Assembly: GCA_002423325.1 (NCBI GenBank)
Contig: DIVQ01000241.1
Location: 1 to 23,866 of the forward strand
Length of the DNA: 23,866 bases
Direction: 5' to 3'
From: Anaerolineales bacterium UBA6128
GTDB lineage: Bacteria; Chloroflexota; Anaerolineae; UBA1429
Shown here: piece after piece, positions 23,853-23,866 of the stretch
Position numbering within the stretch: the stretch's first letter is position 1
Layout: each line of letters starts with the position of its first letter
The notes under the pieces: generated by a model
What the model was told of the DNA's origin: nothing
Databases searched by the model: none
Seen by the model: the letters and a program-made list of their open reading frames with translations, nothing else
Made by a program: the position numbers and the translations under genes

Positions 23853-23866
23853 GGGATTAAAATCCC
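23853..23866. repeat. palindrome GGGATTAAAATCCC at window end, possible att core
   Basis: GGGATT and AATCCC pair around 2 nt. The sequence resembles the UAA anticodon arm of tRNA-Leu (GGGA-yTTAAAA-TCCC) but is one base short, and it shares TTAAAATCC with the tRNA-like repeat at 6061-6111. It lies 41 nt upstream of the integrase start. The window ends here, so the rest cannot be read. Confidence 0.35.

Overview
The window looks like chromosomal DNA of a GC-rich bacterium, most likely a member of the Chloroflexota (Anaerolineae/Caldilineae type). This rests on high GC, a long secreted protein with a Pro/Thr linker and a C-terminal LPLVLK-type tail common in exported proteins of that phylum, and a gene complement of M81 peptidase, FmdE, GH116 and DUF5703. 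The taxonomic call is an inference from familiarity; no search was run.

Region 1 (1-4445) is ordinary chromosome. It holds a partial M81/MlrC-like metallopeptidase, an ABC exporter half-transporter and an FmdE-like protein with a zinc ribbon, all on the minus strand. A plus-strand membrane-anchored coiled-coil protein with a helix-hairpin-helix tail follows, with a clear promoter.

Region 2 (4462-6111) is a graveyard of gene pieces. It contains the N-terminus of a DUF5703 protein, the N-terminus of a GH116 glucosylceramidase-like enzyme, an inserted and internally deleted copy of the DNA methyltransferase N-terminus together with its promoter, the C-terminus of the GH116 enzyme, and the end of a secreted Ig-like-domain protein. 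Two degenerate tandem copies (82-nt period) of a tRNA-Leu(UAA)-like 3' half follow, resembling the att scars of integrative elements.

Region 3 (6112-17478) carries, in the minus direction, an adenine-type DNA methyltransferase (mod) and a helicase-nuclease (res) translationally coupled to it. Downstream are a small two-TM protein and a 1138-residue secreted protein with two carbohydrate-binding-like domains and 14 beta-propeller-type repeats. A divergent gene for a single-TM protein starts next to mod from a back-to-back promoter.

Region 4 (17479-23866) looks like the replication/integration module of a mobile element. On the minus strand, in order of transcription, it has a tyrosine recombinase, a DUF3854 (TOPRIM-like)/AAA primase-helicase, a lower-GC stretch with a perfect 17-bp inverted repeat, and then four small genes: a 53-aa coiled coil, a 95-aa unknown, a J-domain protein and a 111-aa phage-like protein. 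Related palindromic repeats lie between the small genes. Together with the tRNA-like scars at about 6 kb, this suggests that about 6.1-23.9 kb is an integrated, replication-proficient element (satellite- or ICE-like) carrying a restriction-modification system as cargo. No relaxase, capsid or conjugation genes are visible.
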